Below, one piece after another: positions 43,561 to 51,633 of a DNA stretch of 64,000 bases (position 1 is its first letter; the number at the start of each line of letters is the position of its first letter). Location of the stretch: assembly GCA_021739695.1 (NCBI GenBank), contig JAIPBM010000006.1, positions 1 to 64,000 of the forward strand, in the 5' to 3' direction. Origin of the DNA: Flavobacteriales bacterium. Lineage in GTDB: Bacteria > Bacteroidota > Bacteroidia > UBA10329. The translations under genes and the position numbers were made by a program. A model generated the notes under the pieces. It was given only the letters and a program-made list of their open reading frames with translations, was not told the origin of the DNA and did no database searches.

Positions 43561-44808
43561 TCAGTGAGCCATCTTCGGCCTCAACCTTCTGACATATAGA
43601 TCTACCAAGATCCAACCGGTAAAAATCACTGAAATGCCAATAGAAAATGGCAAGGTGATATTGTACCACTCCGAGAAATACTCGTGGTAACACAAGTTGT
43701 ACAGTGGTACGAACATGAGAAAGCGCGCTATTTCAACGATGTAGAACCATGGTTTGTTTTCCATGATGGCGCCCACTGAAAGTGTGCTTAAGCAAATAAG
43801 AAAGAAGAATGCCACCTGATAGAAGGTGGTCAGATTATCCAATTGTCCCATATAGGCTGTAAGGAAATAGGCAAGGACGAAGAATTGCAGAATCACATAT
43901 ATCTTGAGATGCAATGGCGTTTCTGTTGAGTACTTCTTCACAACTGATGAAGCTTTTTTGCTATGGTCAGAAACCTGACCGAGTAGTTTTCCCAAGTATT
44001 CTGGTCCGCGGAAAATGAGCATAAGTTTTTCTTTCAACGTTTTCAAGCGTTTGCTGCCTTCCCACATTTCAACATAAAAATGAACGTTTGACCAGACACT
44101 ATTCCAGCTGTTCAATGGCGTAGTGATGCCGTAAACCGGTTGTTCATCTTCGTCAATATACGTTCCATGAATTCGGTCCCAAATGATGAAGGTGGCTGCA
44201 TAATTATGATCAAGGTATTGCTCGTTTGTGGCGTGATGCACGCGATGGTGCGTTGGTGAATTGAAAATGAACTCGAACCATTTAGGCATGTGATCAATCG
44301 CCTTGGTATGGATCCAATACTGATAAAGTGTTACCAGTCCAGCCGCCACACCGAAACTCAATAAATCAAATCCAAGCAAAGGAATTGGAAGGAAAATCGG
44401 GAATGCGAGAATGTTGTGAAACCAGCTTTGACGCAATGCAACAGTTAGATTGTATTCCTCACTTTGGTGATGAACGATATGCGCGCCCCAGAAAATATTC
44501 CATTCATGGCCCCAGCGGTGTGCCCAATAATAGAGATAATCAAATAAGACAATGCAGATGATGGTATTGTACCACGTAAAATCGAGCGTAAACAATCGTA
44601 AACGATCGTGTACCCATACAAACAGCATTAGCAGCATCGACTTGGTAAGCGCGCCAACTGCCTGACTGCCTATGCCCAAGTTGAGATTGGTTATACTATC
44701 TTCAAAGTTGAAATCCTTCCCTCCTTTCTTTAGGTAATTATGAAGCAGCTCAGCTGCAATAGAAATGAGAAAAAACGGGATGGCCCACAGAATGAAATTC
44801 GGATTCAT
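43561..44808 (-). CDS. Sterol desaturase/fatty acid hydroxylase family membrane protein
   Basis: The 415-residue protein has several membrane helices and the eight-His di-iron site of the family: HRWGHEWNIFWGAHIVHHQS (HxxxH and HxxHH around residues 100-118) and THHRVHHATNEQYLDHNY (around 190-208). The N-terminal helices begin NFILWAIPFFLISIAAELLHN. The C-terminal third has further hydrophobic segments not needed for catalysis. Known members hydroxylate or desaturate sterols, fatty acids or alkylglycerols; the substrate here is open. It is the last gene before the convergent collagen-like gene. Confidence 0.88.
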   Translation of the reverse strand: MNPNFILWAIPFFLISIAAELLHNYLKKGGKDFNFEDSITNLNLGIGSQAVGALTKSMLLMLFVWVHDRLRLFTLDFTWYNTIICIVLFDYLYYWAHRWGHEWNIFWGAHIVHHQSEEYNLTVALRQSWFHNILAFPIFLPIPLLGFDLLSFGVAAGLVTLYQYWIHTKAIDHMPKWFEFIFNSPTHHRVHHATNEQYLDHNYAATFIIWDRIHGTYIDEDEQPVYGITTPLNSWNSVWSNVHFYVEMWEGSKRLKTLKEKLMLIFRGPEYLGKLLGQVSDHSKKASSVVKKYSTETPLHLKIYVILQFFVLAYFLTAYMGQLDNLTTFYQVAFFFLICLSTLSVGAIMENKPWFYIVEIARFLMFVPLYNLCYHEYFSEWYNITLPFSIGISVIFTGWILVDLYVRRLRPKMAH

Positions 44809-44813
44809 GGCAT

Positions 44814-44840
44814 TAAAAAAGGGGTTCGTGATGAACCCCT
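44814..44840 (-). terminator. Terminator of the FKBP-gldI-NrnA unit
   Basis: AGGGGTTC (44820-44827) and its complement (44833-44840) form an 8-bp stem with a five-base loop. On the minus strand it is followed by a T run, 40 bases after the FKBP stop. Confidence 0.8.
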
Positions 44841-44879
44841 AATTTACTTCCTTAATGACGTGAAGTCAAGTGTTTGTGA

Positions 44880-45716
44880 TTATTTCACACTTATAAGTTC
44901 CACATCGAAAATCAGATCAGTTCTTGGACCAATTGCCTGACCCGCGCCATGTTCTCCGTAAGCCAGTTGCCAAGGAATTAGCAATCGGGCCTTTTCTCCA
45001 ACTTTTAACAGCGAAATACCTTCGTCCCAACCTTTTATTACACGACCCACACCGATAGGAAATGAAATCGGTTCGCCTCTAGAAATAGAGCTATCGAAAA
45101 TGGTTCCGTCTTTCAGATAACCTGTGTAGTGCACAGCGACTGTACTACCAGCAGCAACTGCAGCTCCATCAGTCTTGTTCATTCTGATATATTTTAGTCC
45201 AGTTCCTGTCGAAATGGTATCCAAGCCTTCCACTTTGTACGGAACTGGTTTCATCACTTTTTTCACATCTTTCAATTCCACATCAAAGATCAAGGTGGAA
45301 TTTGCAGGAATGGTTGGTCGGCTCATTGAACCATAACCCAATTCTGCCGGAATGATAAGTGTGGCCGAATCGCCAACGGACAAATAGGCAATTCCTTCAT
45401 CCCAACCTTTAATCACTCTACCTCCACCAAGAGGAAAAGTAAATGGTTGACCTCGATCGTATGAATTATCAAATGGAGAACCATCTAACAAACGACCTGC
45501 GTAGTGAACAGAAACATTATCACCAACTTCAGGCTTCATTCCATCAGCCTTTTTCCAGATAACGTACTTTAATCCGGACGCTGTAGTAATTGTATCATTT
45601 GTAACTGCGGCATTTTCTTCTGCAGAGACCGCATCTCCTCCAGCAGCTTTATCGTTGCACTTGGTGGCAACCATCAACATCCACCCGAAGGTGGCTAGTA
45701 AAATCACTTTTTTCAT
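44880..45716 (-). CDS. Lipoprotein/periplasmic peptidyl-prolyl isomerase with two FKBP domains
   Basis: The 278-residue product has a signal with a Cys (ILLATFGWMLMVATKCND). Two tandem FKBP domains follow. The first spans about residues 47-155 (VGDNVSVHYAGRLLDGSPFD, VIKGWDEGIAYLSVGDSATL, IIPAELGYGS) and the second about 165-278 (STVAVHYTGYLKDGTIFD, VIKGWDEGISLLKVGEKARL, LIPWQLAYGEHGAG). Both retain the aromatic pocket residues. It probably assists folding of exported proteins. It is downstream of the GldI-like gene by seven bases. Confidence 0.93.
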   Translation of the reverse strand: MKKVILLATFGWMLMVATKCNDKAAGGDAVSAEENAAVTNDTITTASGLKYVIWKKADGMKPEVGDNVSVHYAGRLLDGSPFDNSYDRGQPFTFPLGGGRVIKGWDEGIAYLSVGDSATLIIPAELGYGSMSRPTIPANSTLIFDVELKDVKKVMKPVPYKVEGLDTISTGTGLKYIRMNKTDGAAVAAGSTVAVHYTGYLKDGTIFDSSISRGEPISFPIGVGRVIKGWDEGISLLKVGEKARLLIPWQLAYGEHGAGQAIGPRTDLIFDVELISVK

Positions 45717-45723
45717 AAAAAAT

Positions 45724-46266
45724 TCAATTTCGGTTTATTGGATTTAAAACATTCATCACTTGCAGATCGTACACGACCACGGCCTTTTTCGGAATACATT
45801 CATCGTCTCCAACAAGGCCAAATGCAAGATGCGAAGGTAGAATTATTTTAACCTTGTCGCCTTCTCTCAAAAGCAGAATGACCTCTTCTAAACCACTCTC
45901 AACCCCGCCTCTTCCTACTAGGAATTCCTTCGGCCCAAATTCTTTGGATGTGTAACACGTGGTTCCCGTAAGCAGCCCCGCTTCGTAGCCGCATTGTACT
46001 ACCAGACCTTCTTCAACCTGCCGTCCATTTCCGTGCTCGTAGATCATGTATCGAAGTCCAGAACCGGTTTCGTCCATTTTCCATTTATGGCGCCTGATGT
46101 AATTCTCGATATCCGTTTCTTCCAGTTCTACAAGCTCCTTATTGGCCTTTATAAGCGGATTCTTCAACTGAGCCGCATCAATCGGCTTAGGCTGTTCCGA
46201 TCGCGTATTGCAAGCAATCAGTAAGAGAACCATTCCCAAAAAGAAACCCAGTTGTTTCACCTGCAA
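45724..46266 (-). CDS. gldI: GldI-like gliding-motility-associated FKBP lipoprotein
   Basis: The 180-residue product has a lipoprotein signal (LGFFLGMVLLLIACNTRS). A single FKBP-type domain with VVQCGYEAGLLTGTTCYTS, GGVESGLEEVILLLREGDKV and LPSHLAFGLVGDD follows a helical ELEETDIENYIRRHKWKM segment. Length, lipobox and layout fit GldI of gliding Bacteroidota, which is required for motility and T9SS function in Flavobacterium johnsoniae. Some pocket residues are altered. It lies directly upstream of the two-domain FKBP gene and directly after the NrnA-like gene (stop and start adjacent), as is common for gldI. Confidence 0.75.
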   Translation of the reverse strand: MQVKQLGFFLGMVLLLIACNTRSEQPKPIDAAQLKNPLIKANKELVELEETDIENYIRRHKWKMDETGSGLRYMIYEHGNGRQVEEGLVVQCGYEAGLLTGTTCYTSKEFGPKEFLVGRGGVESGLEEVILLLREGDKVKIILPSHLAFGLVGDDECIPKKAVVVYDLQVMNVLNPINRN

Positions 46267-47274
46267 TTAGTTCAGTTTATCGGCATATTGTGGCAGTAGT
46301 CCAACGAACTTTTCAATCGTTTCTTGTAAGGAAAGATCAGAGCGCCCTCCAGCCGCATTTCGATGTCCACCACCTGAGAAATGAGATCGGGAGAACAAGT
46401 TCACATCAAAATCGCCAATGGAACGGAAGGATATCTTCACATATCCTTCTGCTTCAATAAAAATTGCCGAAAAGTTCACTCCTTCAATAGAAAGCGGATA
46501 ATTGACCGTTCCTTCCGTGTCGCCTTGCTGATAATGGAATCGCTTTTTTTCCTCCACTGTAAGCGCGATAAAAGCCGTTCCGTACTTGGAAACGACTGTT
46601 AGTTTATCATCCAAGCAATAGCCCAACAAGCGCAATCGATGTTCAGAACTGGTGTTGTTTATCAGATTGTATACTTGATCATTCCTAACTCCAAGATCCA
46701 TCAGGTCGGCCACAATCCGGTGTGTTTCTGCCGTGGTTGACGGGAAACGGAAACTTCCGCTATCGGTCATTATTCCGGCATAAAGACATTCGCCAGATTC
46801 CTTGTTTGGAATCTTGTCTCCCATAAGGGCTGCAAAGCGATGAACTAGCTGCGCTGTAGAGCACGCTGAGGTGTCGGACAGCATAAAATCCACAAAATCG
46901 GAAGGTTGAGGATGATGATCGATCATCACTTTCACATTCTCTGACCGTTGAATCACTTCTTCCAATCCAAATGCCCTATCGGGAGAATTGAAATCCAAAC
47001 AAAACAAGATCTCGGCACCGTTTACCAACGCCTCAGCGTTTTGCTGATGCCCCTCGTGAATGACGATTTCATTATTTCCTGGCATCCATTTCAGAAACGA
47101 TGGATAATCATTTGGCATGACCACATGAACTTCGTGACCTTTCTGAACCAGATAATGGTACAATCCTAAAGATGAACCGATGGCATCTCCATCTGGACTT
47201 TTATGCGATACGATGGTAATTTTTTTGGGGATTGAAAGCAGTGCCTTCAATTCGATAAGATCCGTCTTGCTCAA
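46267..47274 (-). CDS. nrnA: DHH/DHHA1-family phosphoesterase (NrnA-like oligoribonuclease/pAp phosphatase)
   Basis: The protein carries the DHH-family motifs: SHKSPDGDAIGSSLGLYHYL, FCLDFNSPDRAFGLE, VMIDHHPQPSDFV (the DHH block), YAGIMTDSGSFRFPST and the DHHA1 terminal SHFSGGGHRNAAGG. NrnA degrades short RNA oligonucleotides and 3'-phosphoadenosine-5'-phosphate. I chose TTG 47274, giving 335 residues, since the family N-terminus begins near LSKTDLIELKALLSIPKKI. An ATG at 47361 would add 29 hydrophobic residues unlike the family, and a -7-like box TATCTTCG lies in that extra stretch. Confidence 0.85.
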   Translation of the reverse strand: MSKTDLIELKALLSIPKKITIVSHKSPDGDAIGSSLGLYHYLVQKGHEVHVVMPNDYPSFLKWMPGNNEIVIHEGHQQNAEALVNGAEILFCLDFNSPDRAFGLEEVIQRSENVKVMIDHHPQPSDFVDFMLSDTSACSTAQLVHRFAALMGDKIPNKESGECLYAGIMTDSGSFRFPSTTAETHRIVADLMDLGVRNDQVYNLINNTSSEHRLRLLGYCLDDKLTVVSKYGTAFIALTVEEKKRFHYQQGDTEGTVNYPLSIEGVNFSAIFIEAEGYVKISFRSIGDFDVNLFSRSHFSGGGHRNAAGGRSDLSLQETIEKFVGLLPQYADKLN

Positions 47275-47434
47275 TCTTTCTTCGTTTAAATGGATTGCGA
47301 AGATAGTAAGCCAAAAGGGTAACTGCACTCCGAAATAGTCCATCGGATAAATGGACAACAATGCCAGATTTTACTATTTAAAAGTATAATTCAAAATTAT
47401 TCATCCTGATTATCAACGATTTACATTTTTATAC

Positions 47435-47504
47435 GGTACTTGGTTTTGCATAGTACCAAAATTATCACATACATTTGTCCCAGTACTTTGTAATGCAAGG
47501 TATC
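47435..47504 (+). promoter_or_regulatory. Duplicated 23-bp imperfect palindrome, candidate PadR operator
   Basis: Two copies, 47435-47457 and 47482-47504, start 47 bases apart. Copy 1 runs GGTACTTGG...GCATAGTACC; copy 2 runs AGTACTTTG...GCAAGGTATC. Each is an inverted repeat around an AT-rich centre. Copy 2 contains TACTTTG, which doubles as a -7-like box, so binding there would block transcription of the small exported gene, the PadR gene and the PspC gene. The role as operator is inferred from position. Confidence 0.5.
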
Positions 47505-47526
47505 ATGCAAACAAAAAACAAGTATC

Positions 47527-47853
47527 ATGAAAACAGCGATCCTATCCATTTTCCTATCAGCCACAGGTTTAACCTACGCTTCGGAAGCCGAACACACAGA
47601 CATCAAAAGCCGTGTAGAGCAAAAAATAATGGACGAAACGAACGACCTGATATCGAAGGTTGAAGGAGAAAAAGACATTGTAAGAGTAAGCCTTACGGTT
47701 GATGAAGACGGCCGACTAACGGTATTGGAATCAGACTTCAGCAACGAATCGTTGAAGAACGAGGTTGTGAGCAAACTGCACGAGATTGAAGTGAATGAAT
47801 CGTACAACACAAACGAGGTTTACTACTTCCAATTCTCGTTTGAGAAGATCTGA
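47527..47853 (+). CDS. Small exported protein of unknown function
   Basis: The 108-residue product has a signal peptide (KTAILSIFLSATGLTYASEA) and a mature part of about 90 residues with an acidic character: SRVEQKIMDETNDLISKVEG, RVSLTVDEDGRLTVLESDFS and VNEVYYFQF-like C-terminal strand. The VSLTVDEDGRLTV strand pair resembles TonB-C-like or carrier domains, but this is too weak to use. It is the first gene of the PadR-PspC unit, with the operator-like palindromes immediately upstream, so it is likely regulated by PadR. Confidence 0.7.
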   Translation: MKTAILSIFLSATGLTYASEAEHTDIKSRVEQKIMDETNDLISKVEGEKDIVRVSLTVDEDGRLTVLESDFSNESLKNEVVSKLHEIEVNESYNTNEVYYFQFSFEKI

Positions 47854-47881
47854 TTGTACTTAACACAAAAAACGAACGATC

Positions 47882-48217
47882 ATGAATATAGAGAGGGTAA
47901 AATCGCAGATGCGTAAGGGCGTTCTGGAGTATTGCATTCTCTCCATTATCAGCAAAGACGAGGTATATGCTTCGGACATTCTTCAAACCTTGAAGGACGC
48001 CAAGCTGATCGTGGTAGAAGGCACGCTGTATCCGTTGCTAACGCGGCTCAAAAATGACGGTTTCTTAAACTACCGATGGGAAGAAAGCACCAGCGGACCT
48101 CCGCGAAAATATTACGGACTGACCGAAATGGGTCGGAAATTCTTAACCGAAATGGATACCACCTGGCAAGAACTGGTAGACGCAGTGAGCCATACAACCT
48201 CTAAAACCAAGAAATAA
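47882..48217 (+). CDS. PadR-family transcriptional regulator
   Basis: The 111-residue protein is a compact PadR winged helix: VKSQMRKGVLEYCILSIISK, EVYASDILQTLKDAKLIVVE, GTLYPLLTRLKNDGFLNYRW, and the wing ESTSGPPRKYYGLTEMGRKF. It has only a short C-terminal helix and so belongs to the small subfamily 2, which typically senses envelope or ligand signals. Its stop overlaps the start of the PspC-domain gene (TAATG), a partnership often seen. It probably represses its own unit through the palindromes at 47435-47504. Confidence 0.93.
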   Translation: MNIERVKSQMRKGVLEYCILSIISKDEVYASDILQTLKDAKLIVVEGTLYPLLTRLKNDGFLNYRWEESTSGPPRKYYGLTEMGRKFLTEMDTTWQELVDAVSHTTSKTKK

Positions 48218-50133
48218 TGAATAAGACGATAACCAGTAACATAGCAGGCTACGTTTTCCATATTGACGAAAACGCTTTCGAAAAACTCGATGCGTATTTG
48301 AATACGATAAGAAGTTACTTCAACGATTCTCAAGGTCGTGATGAGATCATTACTGACATTGAAGCGAGATTGGCCGAAATGCTGCAAGAACGCATTGGCG
48401 ATATGAAGCAAGTGGTTTCGCTACAGGATGTGAATCATGTGATCTCCATCATGGGACAGCCCGAGGCATTTTTGGAAGATGATCCTGATACAGCAGAGTG
48501 GGCAGAACAAAAGAGTTCTTCACGCGGGTCTGGTCCAAAACGACTTTTCCGTGATACGGACGACCGCGTTGGAGCGGGAATCTGCTCTGGAATATCGCAT
48601 TACCTAGGACTCCATGATCCAATCTGGTTGCGATTAGCTTTTGTATTGTCATTGTTCCTCTCGTTCGGGACTGCACTCATCGTATACATTATCCTTTACC
48701 TCATTATTCCTGAAGCAAGAACCACTGGAGAAAAGCTGCAAATGCGGGGGGAGTCCGTGACCGTCTCCAATATTGAAAAACGAGTGAATGAAGAATTGGA
48801 GTCGGTCAAAAACAAGTGGAATGATCTTCATGGCAACTCTGGTGCAGGCAGAAAAATGGGTGACGCTTTTCACCGCGCCATTACACTTGTAGGCAGTTTG
48901 GCAATCATGCTTCTGAAATTCTTCGGCAAGATCATCGGATTCATTTTTCTTATGGCCGGCATCCTTGGTTTCTTAGGCCTGATGTCCGTTCCATTCGGAG
49001 TTCCAGCCATTATCAGTATTTCAAACAACGGCATTCTGAGCAGTGTGGAAGCGCAAGATATCCTTAACAACCTTGTTGGAGGAACAGGTATGATAATCTG
49101 GATCTACATTGCTGGAATCCTGGTTTACGGTATTCCCTTACTCGCTTTAGCTTACATCGGTCTCCGTTTGCTAGTGAACTTTAGAAGTCGGCCAAAAGGA
49201 ATCGGTTTGAGCATGATTGCTCTTTGGATCATCGGAGTGGTGATGTCGTTTGCACTGACTATGATTATTGTGAGCGATTTTTCGAGCGAAGGAAGTGATA
49301 CACAAACCGTAGAGTTGAACCTGAATGCAGACACAGAAAAAGTGATTCATCTTGGATTGAACCATGAATTAGGCGATGATGAGCCAAACATCGAGGCAAC
49401 CATTTTCAACTTAGATCTGCTGGCTGCCGGCAACTCAAACAAACTATACGGCAAACCTGAATTGGACGTCAATCTGGCCAAGACCGGAGGGCCGAAACTG
49501 GTCATCAAACGGATGGCGCGTGCTAAGAAAAAGCAAGAAGCGCTAGAGCGATCAAGCAAAATCGATTACGGCTTCCTCGCAACTGACACTTCTATTCTAT
49601 TCAATGGTTACTTCGAAATTCCTGAAGATGAATTATGGAGGACTCAGGATGTGGAATTGGAATTGTTACTACCCGTTGGTTACACGATCTATTTGTCGGA
49701 TGAGATGATGCGCATCATTTACGACATCGACAATACTACCAACACCTATGACGGAGATATGGTTGGAAGAAGATGGATAATGACTCCGAAAGGTTTGGCT
49801 TGCGTGGATTGCGAAGGATTGGAAACCTCAAAGAATCAATCGAATGTTGATGTGGACATTGACATCGATGATATGAACATTCGCATCAAAATGAAGGACA
49901 AACAGCGCGATCTGGAATTAGAGAAAAAACGTCTGGAACGCGAAATGGAAGAACATCAAAAGGAGCTTGATCGGATTCAGAAAGAACTGAAGAATGAAGG
50001 AGAAAAAGTGAATGATGAATCGGAAGAAGCATCGGCCCGTCCGCAAGAGATTCTTCTGAAAAGAGTGATCAATGCAAGTTATTGGGTAACTCCTACAATA
50101 CACCGAACGGTGAGTGTTTCCTATCCGATCTAA
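48217..50133 (+). CDS. PspC-domain membrane protein
   Basis: The 638-residue protein has an N-terminal helical region (IAGYVFHIDENAFEKLDAYL; ITDIEARLAEMLQERI) found in many Bacteroidota PspC proteins, a PspC domain at about 105-165 (RDTDDRVGAGICSGISHYLG, then a membrane helix), three or four further helices (about 225-370), and a periplasmic or cytoplasmic soluble domain ending in a long coiled coil (about 565-605, rich in Glu, Lys, Leu and Arg). PspC domains take part in envelope-stress sensing. It is coupled to PadR, as in the classic PadR-PspC pair, and is followed by a terminator. Confidence 0.88.
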   Translation: MNKTITSNIAGYVFHIDENAFEKLDAYLNTIRSYFNDSQGRDEIITDIEARLAEMLQERIGDMKQVVSLQDVNHVISIMGQPEAFLEDDPDTAEWAEQKSSSRGSGPKRLFRDTDDRVGAGICSGISHYLGLHDPIWLRLAFVLSLFLSFGTALIVYIILYLIIPEARTTGEKLQMRGESVTVSNIEKRVNEELESVKNKWNDLHGNSGAGRKMGDAFHRAITLVGSLAIMLLKFFGKIIGFIFLMAGILGFLGLMSVPFGVPAIISISNNGILSSVEAQDILNNLVGGTGMIIWIYIAGILVYGIPLLALAYIGLRLLVNFRSRPKGIGLSMIALWIIGVVMSFALTMIIVSDFSSEGSDTQTVELNLNADTEKVIHLGLNHELGDDEPNIEATIFNLDLLAAGNSNKLYGKPELDVNLAKTGGPKLVIKRMARAKKKQEALERSSKIDYGFLATDTSILFNGYFEIPEDELWRTQDVELELLLPVGYTIYLSDEMMRIIYDIDNTTNTYDGDMVGRRWIMTPKGLACVDCEGLETSKNQSNVDVDIDIDDMNIRIKMKDKQRDLELEKKRLEREMEEHQKELDRIQKELKNEGEKVNDESEEASARPQEILLKRVINASYWVTPTIHRTVSVSYPI

Positions 50134-50146
50134 TCCACTGTATACG

Positions 50147-50186
50147 AAAATGAAAAAGGCTGCTAATTAGCAGCCTTTTTCATTTT
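50147..50186. terminator. Perfect 40-bp palindromic terminator
   Basis: The whole 40-base stretch, with AAAATGAAAAAGGCTGCTAA as its left half, equals its own reverse complement. It includes a GC-rich core and T/A runs on both sides and lies 13 bases after the PspC gene stop. Confidence 0.85.
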
Positions 50187-50308
50187 ATCAAATTGATTAC
50201 CAGTATTTTAACATTTAACAGTTATTAGACTTGATTAACATCGATTGGGTCTTTTTAACATACAATTGGCGGAAATTGGTGGCATGTTAATCCATCAAAA
50301 CAACCACC

Positions 50309-51547
50309 ATGAAAACAACAATTCTCAGCACTTTTATTGTCATTGGAACAACCGTTATGTCGCAAGCCCAAGCGTTAAGTTGGGTAAATTATGACAAGGA
50401 AAATTCTCCATTACCATCCAATTCCATCAACTCAATTTTCTCAGACGAAAGCGGAACCTGGGTTGGAACCGAAGCAGGTTTGGCGTTCTTCGATGGTTCT
50501 GATTGGATAATTTATGACGAAGAAAGCTCTGAGCTTCCAGACAATCACGTCCGCGATATTGACGCTGACATTTGGGGAAATACGTGGGTTGCAACCGACA
50601 AAGGAATTGTGAAGATCAACGAAGCCGGTTGGCATTTCTACAACACATCCAATTCGGGTCTTCCATCAAACTTAACACGCTCGGTAAGTACCGATTCTGA
50701 AGGCAATCTGTGGGTTGGAACTTGGGGCAGCGGAATTGCCAGATTGATCGGAAATCAATGGACAGTATTCGACATGTCCAATTCAGAACTACCATCAAAC
50801 GGTGTGTTTTCGGTTGAAGTGGACGACCTAGCTCACGTTTGGGTCGGCACTTTCAATGGTGGAGTCAGCTATTTTGACGGACAAAATTGGACCAATTACA
50901 ACACAAGCAACAGTCAACTTCCACACGATCACGTTCGCAGCATCGCATTGGAAAGCAACGGAACAACTTGGTTCGGAACGGATGATGGATTGGCGAAGCA
51001 CGCAAACGGAACTTGGACTATTTACAACTATCAAAACATCGGTTACAGTTTTCACACCGTTTTTGAAGGGTTGAAAGACGCAAGCGGAAAACTCTACTTT
51101 GCCACCGATGGCGGACTTCTCCGATTCGATGCGTCCGGATTCAACGTTTTCACCTCTCAGAATTCAAACATTCCATCCAATAATATTCGTTGCATCACCC
51201 AAGGTCCACATGGAAATTTATGGTTGGGAACGGGCAACAATGGGATTTCAATTTACTCGCCATTGGGAACGCTAGGCGTCTCAGAAGCTGAAGACAATTC
51301 CAATCTTATGACCGTTTATCCAAACCCAACAATCGAAAATATTTCTTTCAATTTGGATGAACCCATAAGTGGAAACATTGCAATTGACGTACGAAACACC
51401 CTTGGACAAATAGTTGTAACTCAAAATGTAACACATTCAACAGGACAGCAACACGCCATCGATTTAAACAAACTGACAACTGGGATCTATCATTTAACCG
51501 TTCAATCTTCGAATGCGTTGAATACCAAAACGTTCTACAAATTATAG
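50309..51547 (+). CDS. T9SS-sorted protein with two-component-regulator-type propeller repeats
   Basis: The 412-residue product has a signal peptide (LSTFIVIGTTVMSQAQA). The body has six to seven blades of about 42-45 residues with the pattern N-x-WVGT-x-x-G-L/I: GTWVGTEAGLAFFDGSDW, NTWVATDKGIVKINEAGW, NLWVGTWGSGIARLIGNQ, HVWVGTFNGGVSYFDGQN, TTWFGTDDGLAKHANGT and NLWLGTGNNGISIYSP. These are Reg_prop repeats, normally the sensor half of hybrid histidine kinases, here free of a kinase. The C-terminus (LMTVYPNPTIENISFNLDE to IYHLTVQSSNALNTKTFYKL) is a T9SS sorting domain. So it is a secreted propeller. Confidence 0.88.
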   Translation: MKTTILSTFIVIGTTVMSQAQALSWVNYDKENSPLPSNSINSIFSDESGTWVGTEAGLAFFDGSDWIIYDEESSELPDNHVRDIDADIWGNTWVATDKGIVKINEAGWHFYNTSNSGLPSNLTRSVSTDSEGNLWVGTWGSGIARLIGNQWTVFDMSNSELPSNGVFSVEVDDLAHVWVGTFNGGVSYFDGQNWTNYNTSNSQLPHDHVRSIALESNGTTWFGTDDGLAKHANGTWTIYNYQNIGYSFHTVFEGLKDASGKLYFATDGGLLRFDASGFNVFTSQNSNIPSNNIRCITQGPHGNLWLGTGNNGISIYSPLGTLGVSEAEDNSNLMTVYPNPTIENISFNLDEPISGNIAIDVRNTLGQIVVTQNVTHSTGQQHAIDLNKLTTGIYHLTVQSSNALNTKTFYKL

Positions 51548-51565
51548 TCCCATAGTACGTGAGAG

Positions 51566-51596
51566 AAGGCCGTTGCGAACCATTCGCAGCGGCCTT
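51566..51596. terminator. Terminator before the E1 dehydrogenase gene
   Basis: AAGGCCG and TGCGAA pair with TTCGCA and CGGCCTT (one bulge on each side) and the stem is followed by TTCC. A -7-like TATATTCG at 51602-51609 lies just beyond. Confidence 0.75.
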
Positions 51597-51633
51597 TTCC
51601 GTATATTCGCGAACTGGAAAAAGGTGCTAGCGT

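Noticed and set aside
43484-43693. 69-codon minus-strand frame at the end of the desaturase gene
   Set aside because: Lies mostly over the real gene in another frame and the rest is an AT-rich hairpin.
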